A DNA stretch of 32,185 nt from Planctomycetota bacterium. Its GTDB lineage: Bacteria > Planctomycetota > B15-G4 > JADJEK01. The position numbers and the translations under genes were made by a program. Below are positions 14,733 to 25,383 of this stretch, piece after piece. Under the pieces are notes generated by a model. The model did not search any database and was not told the DNA's origin. It saw only the letters and a list, made by a program, of their open reading frames with translations. The stretch spans positions 60,644 to 92,828 of the forward strand of contig JACQZJ010000055.1 of assembly GCA_016213895.1 (NCBI GenBank). Direction: 5' to 3'. Within the stretch, counting starts at the first letter, position 1. Each line of letters starts with the position of its first letter.

Positions 14733-14862
14733 TCGGGCGCCGTCTCGGTGCTCACGGTCGAGGCGGGCCGCTCCGGTTCAACCCACCTGCGGTAGGCGGT
14801 CGCGGGCGGGATAGGAGCCCGCTCCCGCCCCAGAATGATGCACCGCGCGGGGACGCGTGCAG
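14727..14862 (+). repeat. Right half of interspersed repeat (copy A)
   Basis: This matches about 28862-28992. The best blocks are GTCGAGGCGGGCCGCTCCGG, GGCGGTCGCGGGC, AGCCCGCTCCCGCCCC and GGACGCG. It keeps the GCGGGC/GCCCGC hairpin with a different loop (GGGATAGGA here, AAAA in the other copy) and a bulged form of the second hairpin. The next hundred bases, up to the end of the ATPase gene at 14964, show nothing I can identify. Confidence 0.78.
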
Positions 14863-14963
14863 CGTCGGCCTCGAGCGGCAGCCGCCGAAACAACCGTCTT
14901 GTTCGCGAAGCGACGGCGTCTCCGCTCTTGGGTCGCGGGCGAGGCCATCGCTGAGACGAGCGC

Positions 14964-15961
14964 CTATTCTTCCTCGAGGTGGCAGCGGAACCAGCCCCCG
15001 CTCCCGGTCTCGCGCTGCGGCGGCGCCACGCTGCGGCAGTGCTCCATCACGAAGGGGCAGCGCGTGTGGAAGCGGCAGCCCGGCGGCGGCCTGAGCGGGG
15101 AAGGGACGTCGCCCGCGAGGAGGATGCGGCGGCGGCGCTCGCCGGGCCGAGCGACCGGGACCGCGGAAAGGAGCGCGCGCGTGTAGGGATGGCGGGGATG
15201 GGCGAAAAGCGCGGCGCACTCCGCGGTCTCCACGACCTCGCCGAGATACATGACGACCACGCGCCGCGACACGTGGCGCACCACGGCGAGGTCGTGGGAG
15301 ATGAAGAGGTAGGCCAGGCCCAGCTCCTCCTGCACGTCGCGGAGCAGGTTCACGATCTGCGCCTGCACCGAGGCGTCGAGGGCGGAGACCGCCTCGTCGC
15401 AGACCACGAAGCGCGGCTCGAGGGCGAGCGCGCGGGCGACGCCGATGCGCTGGCGCTGCCCGCCGGAGAACTCGTGCGGGTAGCGGCTGGCGCAGCTTGG
15501 ATCGAGCCCGACGCGCGCGAGCAGGCGGGCGACGCGCCTCTGGCGCTCCGCGCCGCGCGCCAGGCCATGCACCGCCAGCGCCTCGCCCACCAGGTCGGCG
15601 ACCTTCATGCGCGGGTTGAGCGAGGAGTAGGGGTCCTGGAAGATGATCTGCATTTCCCGGCGCAGCCTTCGCAGGCCCTTCTCGTCCAGGGCGCGCACGT
15701 CGCGCACGTCGGACGCCTCCGGCCCGCCGAAGCGGACGGAGCCCGCGTCCGCCTCGATGAGCCGCAGGATCACGCGGCCGAGCGTGGTCTTGCCGCAACC
15801 CGACTCGCCCACGCAGCCCACAGTCTCGCCGGCCCACACCTGCAGATCGACGCCGCTCAGCGCGTGCACCCTGCCGATCACGCGGCCGAGGAGGCCGGCG
15901 CGCACCGGGAAGGTCTTGACCAGGCCGGCCACGTCGAGCAGGGGCGGCGCGCCGGGCGTCT

Positions 15962-15965
<4 letters not shown>
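14964..15965 (-). CDS. Oligopeptide ABC transporter ATP-binding protein (OppF/DppF-like)
   Basis: This is a 333-residue ATPase, the second nucleotide-binding subunit of a peptide importer. Walker A is GESGCGKT (53-60), the Q-loop lies in [12 protein letters not shown] (108-117), the ABC signature is FSGGQ (166-170), Walker B is FVVCDE (186-191) and the switch His is in ISHD. The C-terminal oligopeptide-transporter domain has [17 protein letters not shown]; in some homologues these cysteines bind an iron-sulphur cluster. Its ATG overlaps the stop of the preceding ATPase gene by 4 nt (ATGA), implying translational coupling. It is the last gene of the transporter operon. No clear terminator hairpin with a T-run is visible after its stop. 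Confidence 0.93.
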
Positions 15966-16963
<998 letters not shown>

Positions 16964-16965
16964 GC

Positions 16966-18177
16966 TCAGCGCAGCCTCGGGTCGAAGGCGTCGCGCAGCC
17001 CCTCGGCCACGACGTTCATCATGGTCACGGTGGCGAAGATGAGCAGGCCAGGCGCGAGGATGAGGTGCAGCTGGCCGGTCTCGCGACCGGCCCGGAGCAC
17101 CTGGCCCCACGAGGCCACCGAACTGTCGCCCAGGTTGAGGAAGGAGAGGCCCGACTCCACCAGGATGGCGCCGGCCACGCCGAAGGCCGCGGTCACCAGC
17201 ACGGGGGCCAGCGCGTTCGGCAGCAGGTGGCGGAAGACGATGCGCCCGCGCGGCAGGCCCAGCGCGCGTGCGGCCACGGCGAAGTCCAGGTCCGCCAGGC
17301 GCAGGAACTCGGCGCGCACGAGCCGCGCCACCGTCGGCCAGCCGGTCAGGCCGATGACCAGCATGACGTGGAAGATGGAGCGCTCGCGCACCAGCGCGAT
17401 GAGCGTCAGCACCAACAGGAAGCTGGGGAAGCAGGCCACGACCTCGACCAGGCGCATCACCAGCGCGTCCGTCCAGCCGCGCAGGTAGCCGGCGAGCGCG
17501 CCAAGCAGCACGCCGATGGCGAGGTAGACGGAGACGGCCACGAGCCCGATGCTGAGCGACACGCGCGCGCCGAAGAGCAGGCGCGCCAGCACGTCGCGCC
17601 CGGCGGGATCGGTGCCGAGCAGGTGTCGCGCCGACGGCCCCTGGTAGGCGGCGAGCACGTCGGTCCCGGCCGCGGAGCAGCAGAGCGGCGCGAAGAGAGC
17701 GGTCACCTCGTGCCCGGCGCGCCGCAGCTCCTCCACCTGGCCGGCGTAGTCGCGCGCCGGCTGGCCGTGAGCAAGCGCCACCGCGAGCAGCGCCGCGGCG
17801 AGCGCTGCGCCCAGAGCGGCGCGCCCGGCCGCGCGCCAGGAGCGGCGCCAGAGCACGATCAACAGGAAGAGCGGGAAGACCGCGAGCAGGCCGTTGAAGA
17901 AGAGGTCGACGCCCGATTCGTAGACGTGCTCGTCGAAGAGAGCGGAGAACCAGGGGAAGGACACGCCAGCGGGCAGGGCGCCGAAGCCGCCTGTCGCCGC
18001 CTCTGGCGGCACGATCAGCAGGAAGGGCCGGTCGCTGGCGATCGCCGGCGCCAGGAGCGCCAGCAGCAGCAGCAGCGCGAGCAGGCGCACGCCGGCAAGA
18101 GCCACTTTGTCCGCGGCAAGGCGCCGCCACGCCCCGGCCGTCTCGGCGCGCACCGCCTCGTGCAGGATCTCCCTCAC
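16966..18177 (-). CDS. Oligopeptide ABC transporter permease (OppC/YejE-like) with extra N-terminal segment
   Basis: This is a 403-residue inner-membrane permease, about 100 residues longer than E. coli DppC. Helix one (about 27-47) is followed by an insertion of about 135 residues that seems to contain two more membrane segments (97-109 and 119-136). The standard core then begins at [24 protein letters not shown] (about 185-208). The EAA loop that contacts the ATPase is [20 protein letters not shown]. The N-terminal SDRPFLL resembles the YejE type, which imports larger peptides such as microcin C. The GTG start at 18177 has GGAGGGGG four bases upstream and overlaps the OppB stop by 4 nt (GTGA). 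TM counts are by eye. Confidence 0.88.
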   Translation of the reverse strand: MREILHEAVRAETAGAWRRLAADKVALAGVRLLALLLLLALLAPAIASDRPFLLIVPPEAATGGFGALPAGVSFPWFSALFDEHVYESGVDLFFNGLLAVFPLFLLIVLWRRSWRAAGRAALGAALAAALLAVALAHGQPARDYAGQVEELRRAGHEVTALFAPLCCSAAGTDVLAAYQGPSARHLLGTDPAGRDVLARLLFGARVSLSIGLVAVSVYLAIGVLLGALAGYLRGWTDALVMRLVEVVACFPSFLLVLTLIALVRERSIFHVMLVIGLTGWPTVARLVRAEFLRLADLDFAVAARALGLPRGRIVFRHLLPNALAPVLVTAAFGVAGAILVESGLSFLNLGDSSVASWGQVLRAGRETGQLHLILAPGLLIFATVTMMNVVAEGLRDAFDPRLR

Positions 18178-19595
18178 CGCGCCCCCTCCCGCCCGCCCGC
18201 GAGCGAGAGGCGCGGGTCGGCCGCGGCGCAGGCCAGGTCCGCCAGCAGGAAGCCGACCAGCGTCAACACCGCCGCGATCAGGGTCGTGGCCATGATCACG
18301 TTGTAGTCGCGCATGAGGATGGCGTCGAATATGTACGAGCCCATCCCCGGGATGTCGAAGATGATCTCGATGATCACGGCGCCGGAGAAGACCGCGGGAA
18401 GCACGTTGCCGAGCAGCGTGATGAGCGGCAAGAGCGCGTTCCTGAGGGCATGGCGGAAGAGCACCGCCCGCTCGCACAGGCCCTTGGCGCGCGCGGTGCG
18501 CACGAAGTCCGCGCGCAGCACCTCGAGCAGCGAGTTGCGCGCGTAGCGCGAGAGGATGGCGAGGCCCGCGTACGTCAGGCAGAAGACCGGCAGCACCAGG
18601 TGGTGCGCCCGATCGAGCAGCCGGCCGGGAAGCGCCAGCTCCTCGTAGCCGTCGCCTGAGTGCAGGCGGCCGCTCGGGAACCAGTCGAAGGGCTCGCCGA
18701 CGCTGAAGAAGTGCAGGAGCAGCGTGGCGGCGAAGTAGGTCGGCAGCGAGTAGAGGGCGAAGAGGATGACCGCGAGCGCGCGCTCCGCGCGCCGGCCGCG
18801 CAGCACGGCGGAGGCCACGCCGAGCGGCACGGCGAGGAGGTAGGACAGGAAGATGGACAGGAAGCAGATGAGGAAGGAGTTGCCGAGGCGGCCGAGGAGC
18901 GTAGGCAAGACCGGCTGCTGATCGGCCATGGAGACGCCGAAGTCGAGGTGCAGCAGGTTGCGGAGGTAGACGGCGAAGCGCGTCTCGAGGAAGGTCACGC
19001 GCGCGCGCTCGAGCAGGCCGGGAGCGAAGCGCTCGGCCCGTTCCGCAAGCCAGGCGCGCCACGCCGCGGCGCGCTGCTCGCGCTCCGCTGCGCTCGCGGC
19101 CGGCCCGCCGGCCGAGAGGCGCGCGACGAGCGCGTTCTCTTCGTTCTTCCAGCGCCGCGGGCCCGCCTCCTCGCCTGGCTCGATCGGCTGGCGCGCCCCC
19201 TCGGGAAGCAGCGCGAGGGCGAGATCGCGGAGCGCCGCCTCGGCCCCCGCGTCCCCCGCCGCCTCGATGAGGCCGGGCACGGCGTGGCGCCCGAGGTCCG
19301 CGAGCCGCTCTTCCGCCTGGCGCCGCGCGTTCTCTTCACCGCCAAGCGCGCGCTGCAAGAGCGCGCGCACGTCCTCGGCGCTCGTTGCATGGCGGAAGTT
19401 GAGAAAGACCGGGTGCCCGAGCCCGAACTGCGCGCGGAAGACGCGGTAGGACTCGCGGAACTGGTTGTGCTCGGCTTCCACGTCGATGGAAAGCGGCGCG
19501 GCGGGCACGGCGTTCACCACGCCGAACACGACCAGGGCGATGAGGAACAGCGTGGGGATGAAGACCAAGAGCCGCTTGAGGAGCCATGTGCGCAT
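18174..19595 (-). CDS. Oligopeptide ABC transporter permease (OppB-like) with HEAT-like periplasmic insertion
   Basis: This is a 473-residue permease, against about 310-340 for typical OppB/DppB. Helix one is at 9-31. The usual [12 protein letters not shown] segment (56-67) is interrupted before the core by about 135 residues (68-203) that are helical and charged. They include [17 protein letters not shown], which looks like a PBS-lyase HEAT repeat. The core resumes at [17 protein letters not shown], and the EAA loop is [21 protein letters not shown]. The insertion should lie in the periplasm, next to where the binding protein docks. The ATG follows the binding-protein stop by 9 nt. A possible role in substrate or partner contact is inference. 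Confidence 0.88.
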   Translation of the reverse strand: MRTWLLKRLLVFIPTLFLIALVVFGVVNAVPAAPLSIDVEAEHNQFRESYRVFRAQFGLGHPVFLNFRHATSAEDVRALLQRALGGEENARRQAEERLADLGRHAVPGLIEAAGDAGAEAALRDLALALLPEGARQPIEPGEEAGPRRWKNEENALVARLSAGGPAASAAEREQRAAAWRAWLAERAERFAPGLLERARVTFLETRFAVYLRNLLHLDFGVSMADQQPVLPTLLGRLGNSFLICFLSIFLSYLLAVPLGVASAVLRGRRAERALAVILFALYSLPTYFAATLLLHFFSVGEPFDWFPSGRLHSGDGYEELALPGRLLDRAHHLVLPVFCLTYAGLAILSRYARNSLLEVLRADFVRTARAKGLCERAVLFRHALRNALLPLITLLGNVLPAVFSGAVIIEIIFDIPGMGSYIFDAILMRDYNVIMATTLIAAVLTLVGFLLADLACAAADPRLSLAGGREGAR

Positions 19596-19604
19596 CGCCG
19601 CGCG

Positions 19605-21386
19605 CTACTTCGCCCTGTACCACCCGAAGGACAGGAGCTGGGGCCGCGCCACCGCGTACTCGACGTTCTCGAGCCACGGCTGGTAGGCCGACATGCGGAT
19701 GCGCCTGAGGAAGAAGGTGAAGGGCTGCTCGCGGTGCAGGATCTCCTGGATGCGGAGCGCCAGCTTCAGGCGCTCGTCGCCGGCGGCCGTCTCCCGGTAT
19801 TTGACGATCAGCTCGTCCGCCTCAGCGTCGCGGAAGCCCCCGCCATTCGAACCGCCCTGGCTGTGGAAGTAGTCGTAGAAGTCGACCTCCCAGCCGAGGC
19901 CGACCAGGCCGGTGTAGGCGTCGACCTCCTGGTCGACATACACGCGCTTCTGGAACTGCCCCCAAGGAAGGCGCTCGACCTGCATGTCCACGCCGATCTT
20001 CTTCAGGTCCTCGCGATAGACGGCGAGGACCGTGTCGAACTCGGTGCTGTCGGTGAAGGTGATCATGGTGAAGCGCAGGTCGCGGCGCGCCTCGCCGATC
20101 GTCTTGTCGCGCACGCCGTCGCCATCCTGGTCGCCCCAGCCGGCCTCGTCGAGCAGCTTCGAGGCCTTCCCGAGGTCGAAGGGGATGGCGGGGAGGTCCG
20201 GGTTGTGGTGCGGGTGGCGGTAGTAGACGGGCGAATCGACCAGCGCCGCGAGGTCGAAGTACACCTTGCTCAGGAAGGCCTCGCGGTGGAACGCGAGGCT
20301 CATGGCGTTGCGCACGCGCGCGTCGTCGAAGGGCGGCCGCTTGCAGCACCAGCCGAGGTAGATGTACTCGAGCTTCTCGTACGGCTTGGTCCGGAAGCGC
20401 CCGCCGCGGAAGGGCGAGCCCTCCTTCGCCTCGAGCACGTACTTCCGGTACTGCTGGGGCATGAAGACGTTGTAGTCGACCTGGCCGTCCAGCATGCGCA
20501 ACACCGTGGCTTCCCCGTCGCGGACGATCTCCCAGCGGATCTCCTGGATCGCGGGGCGGAAGACCGGGAAGTCGTCCATGCGGCGCAACACGATCTCCGT
20601 GTCCGGCTCCATGCGCACGAATTCGTAGGGCCCGTAGCCGCACAGCCTGCTGTTGTGCCAGTGCTGGCGGAAGGCCTTGCCGAACTCCTCGGCGGGGATC
20701 GCGTGTCCGTCCTCGTCACGCGCGTAGAGGAACTGCGGCAGGATCTGCGTCCAGGAGATGGAGGTCTCCAGGGCGTAGACGTAGAAGCGCTCCCAGTGCA
20801 CGCGGAAGGTGCGGCGGTCGAGGATCTCGACGCGGCTGCCCTCGAAGTAGCTGTGCGCGTGGTCCACGCCGGCGTCCGGGTTCATGATCACGTCGTGCGT
20901 GAACTTGACGTCCGCGGCGCAGAGCTCCGGCGGCTCGTCCGCGAACAGCTCGACCAGCCAGGAATAACGCGGGTCGTCCCGGTCGACGGCCGGGAACTGC
21001 CAGCGCAGGCCCTCGCGCAAGCGCACGGTGACGCAGCTCAGATCCTCTGTCACGGAGGCATAGTCCGCCGCACCCGGCGCCCACTTGCCGGGATCGTCGC
21101 GGTGGCGCAGCGCCAGGTCGAGACAGCAGTAGACGATCAAGCTGTCGACCAGGTTCGCGTCGTTCGCGACCAGCGCGTTCAGGGCCCCGGGCGCCGAGCC
21201 GAACCAGCGGCGCAGCACCGTGTCGTCCCGCACCCCGGGCGGCGGCCCCAGGCCCGCTGGATCGGCCGCGAGGACGTTCGGGCCGAAGGCGACATCGAGC
21301 TCCGCGAGGGTCATCTGGTCCGGCCCGGCGCACCAGGCGAAAGGCTGCGCCGCGAGCAGCAGGAGGATCGCGCAAGTCGTTCTCAT
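19605..21386 (-). CDS. Periplasmic oligopeptide-binding protein (SBP family 5)
   Basis: This is a 593-residue extracellular solute-binding protein of the OppA/DppA family that would deliver peptides to the adjacent permeases. Residues 1-19 form a Sec signal peptide ending near AWCAG, which does not make a good lipobox, so a soluble periplasmic form is likely. Recognisable family segments are LREGLRWQFPAV, ADVKFTHDVIMNP, CGYGPYEFVRMEPDTEIVLRR and DDARVRNAMSLAFHRE. The loop WGDQDGDGVRDK is EF-hand-like and common in this family. The ATG overlaps the stop of the M16 peptidase gene by 4 nt (ATGA). It is the first of the five transporter genes. Confidence 0.92.
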   Translation of the reverse strand: MRTTCAILLLLAAQPFAWCAGPDQMTLAELDVAFGPNVLAADPAGLGPPPGVRDDTVLRRWFGSAPGALNALVANDANLVDSLIVYCCLDLALRHRDDPGKWAPGAADYASVTEDLSCVTVRLREGLRWQFPAVDRDDPRYSWLVELFADEPPELCAADVKFTHDVIMNPDAGVDHAHSYFEGSRVEILDRRTFRVHWERFYVYALETSISWTQILPQFLYARDEDGHAIPAEEFGKAFRQHWHNSRLCGYGPYEFVRMEPDTEIVLRRMDDFPVFRPAIQEIRWEIVRDGEATVLRMLDGQVDYNVFMPQQYRKYVLEAKEGSPFRGGRFRTKPYEKLEYIYLGWCCKRPPFDDARVRNAMSLAFHREAFLSKVYFDLAALVDSPVYYRHPHHNPDLPAIPFDLGKASKLLDEAGWGDQDGDGVRDKTIGEARRDLRFTMITFTDSTEFDTVLAVYREDLKKIGVDMQVERLPWGQFQKRVYVDQEVDAYTGLVGLGWEVDFYDYFHSQGGSNGGGFRDAEADELIVKYRETAAGDERLKLALRIQEILHREQPFTFFLRRIRMSAYQPWLENVEYAVARPQLLSFGWYRAK

Positions 21387-24043
21387 GGCTTCGGCACCTC
21401 CTTGGGCCAGAGCACCAGCAGCAGTCCGTCGCCCTGGAACGTGCGCCGCGCCGCCTCGTTGACGCGCTCGAGCGCAACGCTCTGCACACGCTCCCGATAA
21501 CGCTCCTCGGCGTCGGCAGGAAGGCCGTAGACCCCGCCCGCGGCCGCCACGTAGGCGCGCGCCGCTTGCGTCTGGTGGGCGGTCTGGCGGCTGACCAACA
21601 GCACGTTCCGGGCGAGCGCCAGGTCCGCCTCGTTCATAGCCCCCCGGCCGAGCGCCGTAACTTCGGCGCGCAGCGTTTCCACCACCTCCGCGTAGCGCTC
21701 CGGCGCGCACTGGGCGAGCACGTAGAACAGGCCGGCGCCGGGCATGGGCCGGTGCTCGGCCTGGACGAAATAGACCAGGTCGCGCGCGCCGCGCAGGGCG
21801 TCGTAGAGCGGTCCGCTGGCGATCCTCCGGCCGGACGCCCAGGCGTCGACGAGGTCGAGGGCCGCGCGCTCCTCCTCCTCTGCCACGCTCGCGCCCGGGA
21901 AGGCCAAGATCACGCTCACCTGCGAGCGCTCCGTGTCCAGGAACACGGTCTCGCCGGCGGGGTCGATCGCGGGAGGCGGCGCCTTGACCTCCGGCTGGCC
22001 GCCCTCTTGCGGCAGCTCGAGGAGCGCGAGGCGCGCGCGCACCTCAGCCGGATCGAAGTCGCCCGCGACCGCGACCACGAGGTTCCCGGCCCAGAGCATG
22101 CGCTGCGCCAGGTCCTCGACCGCGGCCGCCTCGAGAGCGGCGAGCGCTTCCTCGGCGCCGCCGAGCCGCAGCCCCAGGGGGCTCCCCGGGAAGACCCGGC
22201 CGAAGAGACAATCCTCCGCGTCCGTGTCGAAACGAGTGCGCCGCGCCGCGGCGCGCGCGAGCGCCCTCTTGCGCGCGGGCGCGAAGGCCTCGGCCGCGAC
22301 CGAGACGTTGCCGAGAGCGCCCGCGACGAAGTCGAGCGCCTCGACCGCGTCCTCTTTCAGCGCCTGCACGGCGAGCCCGAGCGCGAAGCGGTCCGCGCTG
22401 CACGACGCCGAGCCGCCGCGCGCCTCGAGCCGCTTGAGCCGCTCGGCCAGATCCTGGCGCCCACCGCGCAGCAACAGATCGGCCAGGATGGACGCAGCTC
22501 CCGCCGTGGCGGCGTCCTCGAGCAGGCTGCCCCCCGCGAGCGCGGCGTGGATCGCGACCACGCCGCAGCCGGGCTCGGGCAGGAGGCGCAGGCGCACCCC
22601 GTTCCCGAGCGTCTCCGCGGCCGCTCGCGCCGGAGGCATTCCAGCGCGCGCCTCCTCGCCGCCCGCGACAGCCTCCGCCCCGCCGCCCGCGCCGGGCGGC
22701 CCCACCACCGCAACGGTCAGGCGCTCGGGCCGCAGGTAGCGCGCCGCGGCGGCCTGGACCCGCTCCGGCGTCACTGCCCGCAGGAGTTCGAGATACGTCT
22801 CGGTGTAGCGGCAGTCGCCGGTCTGCAGGTAATCCCGCGTGAGCGTCTGCGCCAGCTCCTCCACGCTCTCCAGGCCGAAGACGACCTCGGCGTACATCTT
22901 GAGGGCGGCGCGCTCCACCTCCGCATCCTCCACCCCCTGCTCGGCGATGCGGAGCAGCTCCTCCTGGACCACCTCCTCGAGGCGCGCGACCTGCTCCGGC
23001 GCCGCGTCCGCCAGGACCGCGAACAGGCCGCCCCCGAGCGCGGGAGTGCGCGACAGGACGCGCAGCGAGCCGGCGAGGCCCTCGCCGTCGACCACGCGCC
23101 GCCAGAGGCGCGAGTCGCTCCCCGAGCCCGTGATCGCCTGCAGCGTGTCGAGCAGGATCATGTCCTCGTGGTCGAGCGCCACCGTGCGCCAGCCGAGCGC
23201 GACCGAGGCCCGCGTGCCCACGCCGGGCAAGCGGGCGAAGCGGCGCCCGTGCTGCGCGGGCTCGGCCGGAAGGTACGGCTCGGGCAAGCGCCCCGCGCGC
23301 CAGGCCGAGAAAGCCGCGCGCGCCAGGCGGCTGGCGCGGGCGGGGTCGACGTCGCCGACCACCGCGAGCACGGCGTTCGCCGGCACGTAGCAGCGCTCGT
23401 GGAACTGGACGAGGTCCTCTCGCGCCAACGCCGCGAAGCGCTCCCGGCAGCCCTGCAGCGGCAGGCGCGCGGGGTGGCTGCGGAAGGCCGTGGCGTGCAG
23501 GAGCTCCCAGACGCGGCGCGGATCCTGGTCCGCGTACAGCTCGAGCTCGCGCAGGATGACCTCCTTCTCGCGGGCGACCTCGGCCTCCGGCAGCGCGAGG
23601 TTCGCCACCCAGTCGGCGAGGAGGTCCAGAGCGCGCTCGAGCCCCTCAGGGACCGTGGTGATGTAGACCCAGGTGCGGTCGGCGTCCGTCGTGGCGCTCT
23701 TCATGCCGCCAAGCGCGCGCACCAGCTGCTTGCTCTCCTCCTCGGTCCGCGCCCGCGTCGAGCCGCCGGCCACGAGGTGCTCGAAGTAGTGGGAGATCCC
23801 CGTGCCGGCCCACTCCCCCTCGAGCCAGGCGCCGGCCCGCAGCGCGAGGCGCACGTCCACCAGTCCCTGTCCCGGCCGCGCGCAGACCACCACGTGCAGG
23901 CCGTTCTCCAGCGTCTCTTCCACCAGGTCCGGCATGCGGAAGTCGGGAAGCGGGCGCGCGACCGGCGGCGGCGCCGCGCCCAAGTCCTGCAGCGCGGCGG
24001 GCGCGAGCAGGGACGCGGCCAGGAGGCACAGCGCGGGCAGCAT
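21383..24043 (-). CDS. Exported M16 (insulinase/pitrilysin-like) zinc metallopeptidase
   Basis: This 886-residue protein has two M16 halves in one chain. Residues 1-18 are a signal peptide. The first half has the inverted zinc motif HYFEH (H85, E88, H89) and the third ligand Glu166 in EVILRELE, at the canonical spacing of 76 residues after H89, so it should be active. After a Gly/Ala-rich linker near 455-470, the second half lacks the motif (AGAASILADLL in its place), as in other M16 enzymes where that half closes over the substrate. M16 peptidases degrade peptides rather than folded proteins. Its coupling to the peptide-binding protein gene suggests it cuts peptides for import. It starts 9 nt after the ridA stop. 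Confidence 0.92.
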   Translation of the reverse strand: MLPALCLLAASLLAPAALQDLGAAPPPVARPLPDFRMPDLVEETLENGLHVVVCARPGQGLVDVRLALRAGAWLEGEWAGTGISHYFEHLVAGGSTRARTEEESKQLVRALGGMKSATTDADRTWVYITTVPEGLERALDLLADWVANLALPEAEVAREKEVILRELELYADQDPRRVWELLHATAFRSHPARLPLQGCRERFAALAREDLVQFHERCYVPANAVLAVVGDVDPARASRLARAAFSAWRAGRLPEPYLPAEPAQHGRRFARLPGVGTRASVALGWRTVALDHEDMILLDTLQAITGSGSDSRLWRRVVDGEGLAGSLRVLSRTPALGGGLFAVLADAAPEQVARLEEVVQEELLRIAEQGVEDAEVERAALKMYAEVVFGLESVEELAQTLTRDYLQTGDCRYTETYLELLRAVTPERVQAAAARYLRPERLTVAVVGPPGAGGGAEAVAGGEEARAGMPPARAAAETLGNGVRLRLLPEPGCGVVAIHAALAGGSLLEDAATAGAASILADLLLRGGRQDLAERLKRLEARGGSASCSADRFALGLAVQALKEDAVEALDFVAGALGNVSVAAEAFAPARKRALARAAARRTRFDTDAEDCLFGRVFPGSPLGLRLGGAEEALAALEAAAVEDLAQRMLWAGNLVVAVAGDFDPAEVRARLALLELPQEGGQPEVKAPPPAIDPAGETVFLDTERSQVSVILAFPGASVAEEEERAALDLVDAWASGRRIASGPLYDALRGARDLVYFVQAEHRPMPGAGLFYVLAQCAPERYAEVVETLRAEVTALGRGAMNEADLALARNVLLVSRQTAHQTQAARAYVAAAGGVYGLPADAEERYRERVQSVALERVNEAARRTFQGDGLLLVLWPKEVPKP

Positions 24044-24052
24044 GCGCCTCTC

Positions 24053-24436
24053 TCAGACCACGGCCACGGCGTCGATCTCGACGCGCACGTCCCGCGGCAG
24101 GCGGCGCACCTCGATCGTGGCTCGCGCCGGGAACGGATCGCCGAAGTACTGGGCGTACACCTCGTTCATGGCCGCGAAGTCGTTCATGTCGGCCAGGAAG
24201 ACGGTGCACTTCACGGCGTTCTTCAGCGAGGTGCCGGCGGCCGCGAGCACGGCGGACAGGTTATCCAGCACGCGGCAGGTCTGATCGCGGATGTCGCCCT
24301 TGACCAGCTCGCCGGTCTTGGGATCGATCGGGATCTGCCCCGAGCAGTAGACCAAGTCCCCGGCGCGGATGGCCTGGGAATAGGGGCCGATCGCCGCCGG
24401 GGCGTCGGCCGTCTCGACTTTATGGCGCTCCGCCAC
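24053..24436 (-). CDS. ridA: Reactive intermediate/imine deaminase
   Basis: This is a 127-residue YjgF/YER057c/UK114 family protein, which hydrolyses reactive enamines and imines released by PLP enzymes such as threonine dehydratase. Family motifs are GPYSQA (17-22) and PARATIEV with the essential Arg105. The GTG start has GGAGG six bases upstream and lies inside the 3' end of coaD (17-nt overlap), so the two are coupled. The peptidase gene follows 9 nt after its stop. Confidence 0.95.
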   Translation of the reverse strand: MAERHKVETADAPAAIGPYSQAIRAGDLVYCSGQIPIDPKTGELVKGDIRDQTCRVLDNLSAVLAAAGTSLKNAVKCTVFLADMNDFAAMNEVYAQYFGDPFPARATIEVRRLPRDVRVEIDAVAVV

Positions 24437-24932
24437 CTTTGCCCTCCCGTGCTGTGCTGAGGCGCGCGCGCAGCTTCGTCTGCACGGACGCCGGGATGAG
24501 ATGAGACATGTCGGCTCCCAAGAGGACGGTTTCGCGGATGAGGCGCGCCGACACGTACGAGTAGCGCAGGCTCGGCATGACGAAGACGGTCTCGATGTCC
24601 GGCGCCAGGCGGCGGTTGGTCAGGGCCATCTGGAACTCGTACTCGAAGTCGGCGATGGTGCGCAGGCCGCGCAGCAGGCAGTGCACTCCGCTCTGCCGCG
24701 CGTACTCGACGATCAGCCCCGCGAACGAGGTCACCTCGACGTTGGCGAAGCGGCCCGCGACCTGCTCCCGCAGCATGGCCACGCGCTCCTCGGAGCTGAA
24801 CAGGGGAGCCTTGTCGACGTTCCTGGCCACGGCCACGATCAGGCGGGAGAACAGCCTGCTGCCGCGCTCGATGAGGTCGAGGTGACCGTTGGTCACCGGG
24901 TCGAAGGAGCCGGGGTAGATCGCTTCGGTCAT
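24420..24932 (-). CDS. coaD: Phosphopantetheine adenylyltransferase
   Basis: This enzyme catalyses the penultimate step of coenzyme A synthesis, ATP plus 4'-phosphopantetheine to dephospho-CoA. It has 170 residues, close to the family's 160. The nucleotidyltransferase motif is [12 protein letters not shown] (T14-N-G-H17). [21 protein letters not shown] is the substrate-binding signature, and YVSARLIRE matches the C-terminal ATP loop. The ATG at 24932 has AGGTGG six bases upstream and gives the usual N-terminus. As the first gene of the minus-strand run it probably carries the promoter, in the 114-nt gap shared with divergent comEC; no promoter box stands out there. Confidence 0.96.
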   Translation of the reverse strand: MTEAIYPGSFDPVTNGHLDLIERGSRLFSRLIVAVARNVDKAPLFSSEERVAMLREQVAGRFANVEVTSFAGLIVEYARQSGVHCLLRGLRTIADFEYEFQMALTNRRLAPDIETVFVMPSLRYSYVSARLIRETVLLGADMSHLIPASVQTKLRARLSTAREGKGGGAP

Positions 24933-25046
24933 GGGGCACCACCTCGCGCCCATCCTAGCAGCCCATTGAAGAAGTCACCCTGCCTGCGGCGCGGCGGGTC
25001 GAGAGCCGCCCGTAACCCGGCCCCTGCAGGCGCGACCTACTCGCCG

Positions 25047-25383
25047 ATGCCCCGGGCCTTCACCTCCTTGCGCCACGCGCGGCAGGCCGGACCTCCGTGG
25101 GACGACCCGCTCGTCGCCGGCGCCGCCGGTCTGGCCGCGGGGATCGCCGCCGCCGACGCCTGGCCGGCGGCGCGCTGCCTCTCCCACGTCCTGTTCCTGG
25201 CCGCGGGATGCGCGCTCGCCCTGCTCCTCCTGCGGCCGCCGCGCTTGCGGCCGCCGGCGCGCCGCGCGCTCCTCCGCGCCTTTCCCCTGCTCGGCATGCT
25301 GGCCCTCGGGGCGGCGCGGGCCGTCCCGGCCGCGGACGCGGTGCGCGTGGCGAGCGCCAGCCCTCGCGCCGCCGGACGAGCGC
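25047..25383 (+). pseudogene. comEC: N-terminal part of ComEC in a different reading frame
   Basis: From the ATG at 25047 this frame reads MPRAFTSLRHARQAG, then hydrophobic segments PLVAGAAGLAAGIAAADAW and HVLFLAAGCALALLLL, a basic loop, and FPLLGMLALGAARAVPA. These match the N-terminal membrane segments of ComEC. Around 25350-25384 the ComEC-like sequence moves to the +1 frame, where the main part continues. A one-base insertion or two-base loss would explain this. It may be a real mutation or a base-calling error in a GC-rich run. If the frame is restored, the full protein would be about 785 residues, normal for ComEC. Confidence 0.6.

Noticed and set aside
18660-24460. Very long plus-strand reading frames opposite the permease, binding-protein, M16 and ridA genes
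   Set aside because: They are antisense shadows of confidently identified minus-strand genes and show no family motif.
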